Part shown: in pieces, positions 63,724-64,000 of the stretch
How positions within the stretch are numbered: position 1 is the stretch's first letter
How the letters are laid out: each line of letters begins with the position of its first letter
NCBI GenBank assembly: GCA_016936975.1
Contig: JAFGWU010000097.1
Location: 1 to 64,000 of the forward strand
Origin: Bacteroidales bacterium
GTDB taxonomy: Bacteria; Bacteroidota; Bacteroidia; Bacteroidales; GCA-2748055
Length of the DNA stretch: 64,000 bases
Reading direction: 5' to 3'
Position numbers and translations under genes: made by a program
The notes under the pieces: generated by a model
The model's input: only the letters and a program-made list of their open reading frames with translations
What the model was told of the DNA's origin: nothing
Databases searched by the model: none

Positions 63724-64000
63724 TTAATTTATGATTTCACCAGCCCATACATCATTGGATTGTCCGTGCCTGCTGGTCATGCCTCCCATTATCCAAACCC
63801 TGTCATTGAAAACAACCATCGAGTAACCGTGACGGGCATCAAAGGCGTCGCCGTCCGAGTCAACGACCCAGCTTCCGGTTTCACTGATTTTCCATATCGG
63901 GAACTGGTAAGGTTCCGTGAAGTGGTAATGAACGCTTGAATTCGTTTTTCCAGGCAGAAACCAGAGTTCATCCCTGTAGAAAACCATCTGGTGATCTGAC
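63724..64000 (-). CDS. Kelch-repeat protein, C-terminal fragment at window edge
   Basis: The last 91 or so residues of a protein whose 5' part lies beyond the window. Two kelch-type blades are seen: SDHQMVFYRDELWFLPGK and RHGYSMVVFNDRVWIMGG, with a final SNDVWAGEI. Kelch beta-propellers in Bacteroidota are often secreted and may bind glycans or proteins; sialate-related epimerases of the NanM type share the fold. The stretch between the blades is unusually long and lacks the normal NDVW phrase, so one blade may be degenerate. The internal Met at 63987 is not the real start. Confidence 0.7.
   Translation of the reverse strand, partial: SDHQMVFYRDELWFLPGKTNSSVHYHFTEPYQFPIWKISETGSWVVDSDGDAFDARHGYSMVVFNDRVWIMGGMTSRHGQSNDVWAGEIIN

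Noticed and set aside
1-64000. Insertion sequences, prophage or integrative element borders
   Set aside because: No transposase, integrase, terminal repeats or target duplications were seen. Gene content is consistently chromosomal.

Overview
The window is chromosomal DNA from a member of the Bacteroidota, most likely an environmental Bacteroidales/Marinilabiliales-type organism. The sequence supports this in several ways: a surface hydrolase carries a type IX secretion (T9SS) C-terminal sorting domain; promoter-like sites match the Bacteroidota TAnnTTTG element; Shine-Dalgarno sequences are mostly weak; a glycine-lipid acyltransferase pair (GlsA/GlsB) is present; the PurF-like protein is long; and MraY has a Bacteroidota-type insertion. 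MurE carries the DNPR motif, so the peptidoglycan is predicted to be meso-DAP type. No insertion sequence, phage gene, CRISPR array or rRNA is visible.

Layout. 1-18252: housekeeping genes on both strands. These are tRNA-Ser(GGA), asparaginase, TatD nuclease, NADP-glutamate dehydrogenase, DprA, proline dehydrogenase, AroA, TadA, AspS, MiaB, a LiaF-like membrane protein, YebC, a SPOR protein, a PurF-like amidotransferase and the glycine-lipid pair glsA-glsB. 18350-33724: a complete, tightly overlapping dcw (division and cell wall) cluster, mraZ-rsmH-ftsL-ftsI-murE-mraY-murD-ftsW-murG-murC-ftsQ-ftsA-ftsZ. It is preceded by a four-copy, 10-bp-phased MraZ box and closed by a strong intrinsic terminator. 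33788-47768: a minus-strand envelope and maintenance block. In order of transcription it holds a 3-hydroxyisobutyrate-dehydrogenase-like enzyme, mfd, coaX, an outer-membrane barrel, a TPR protein, lptC, a 62-aa membrane protein, a CorC/HlyC-type protein, a PpiD/SurA-like chaperone and a DegP/HtrA protease. 47980-49245: aspartate kinase.

49362-56400 is the most interesting region. It is a five-gene plus-strand operon with gaps of 0-18 nt: a T9SS-sorted TIM-barrel glycoside hydrolase, a stand-alone receiver domain, a TPR plus YaiO-type outer-membrane barrel, a single-pass membrane protein with a cytoplasmic HEAT-repeat-like domain, and a processive GT2 polysaccharide synthase (D, DxD, ED, QxxRW). 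By analogy with PgaABCD and Bcs this looks like a compact synthase-dependent exopolysaccharide machine. Its hydrolase is sent to the surface by T9SS, and a HEAT-repeat protein stands where a co-polymerase or regulator would be. I do not recognise it as a described system.

56384-64000 looks like a small catabolic island. It holds a Tat-exported aldo/keto reductase with a C-terminal beta-sandwich (minus), a truncated secreted ORF, a lipoprotein with a sugar-binding-like domain and an FG-GAP propeller, a UroD/MtaA-like protein and an ExuT-like MFS transporter (plus), then a DUF1207-like protein and a kelch protein cut by the window edge (minus). The joint theme appears to be uptake and modification of a plant or algal sugar acid or methylated sugar; this is inference from context.
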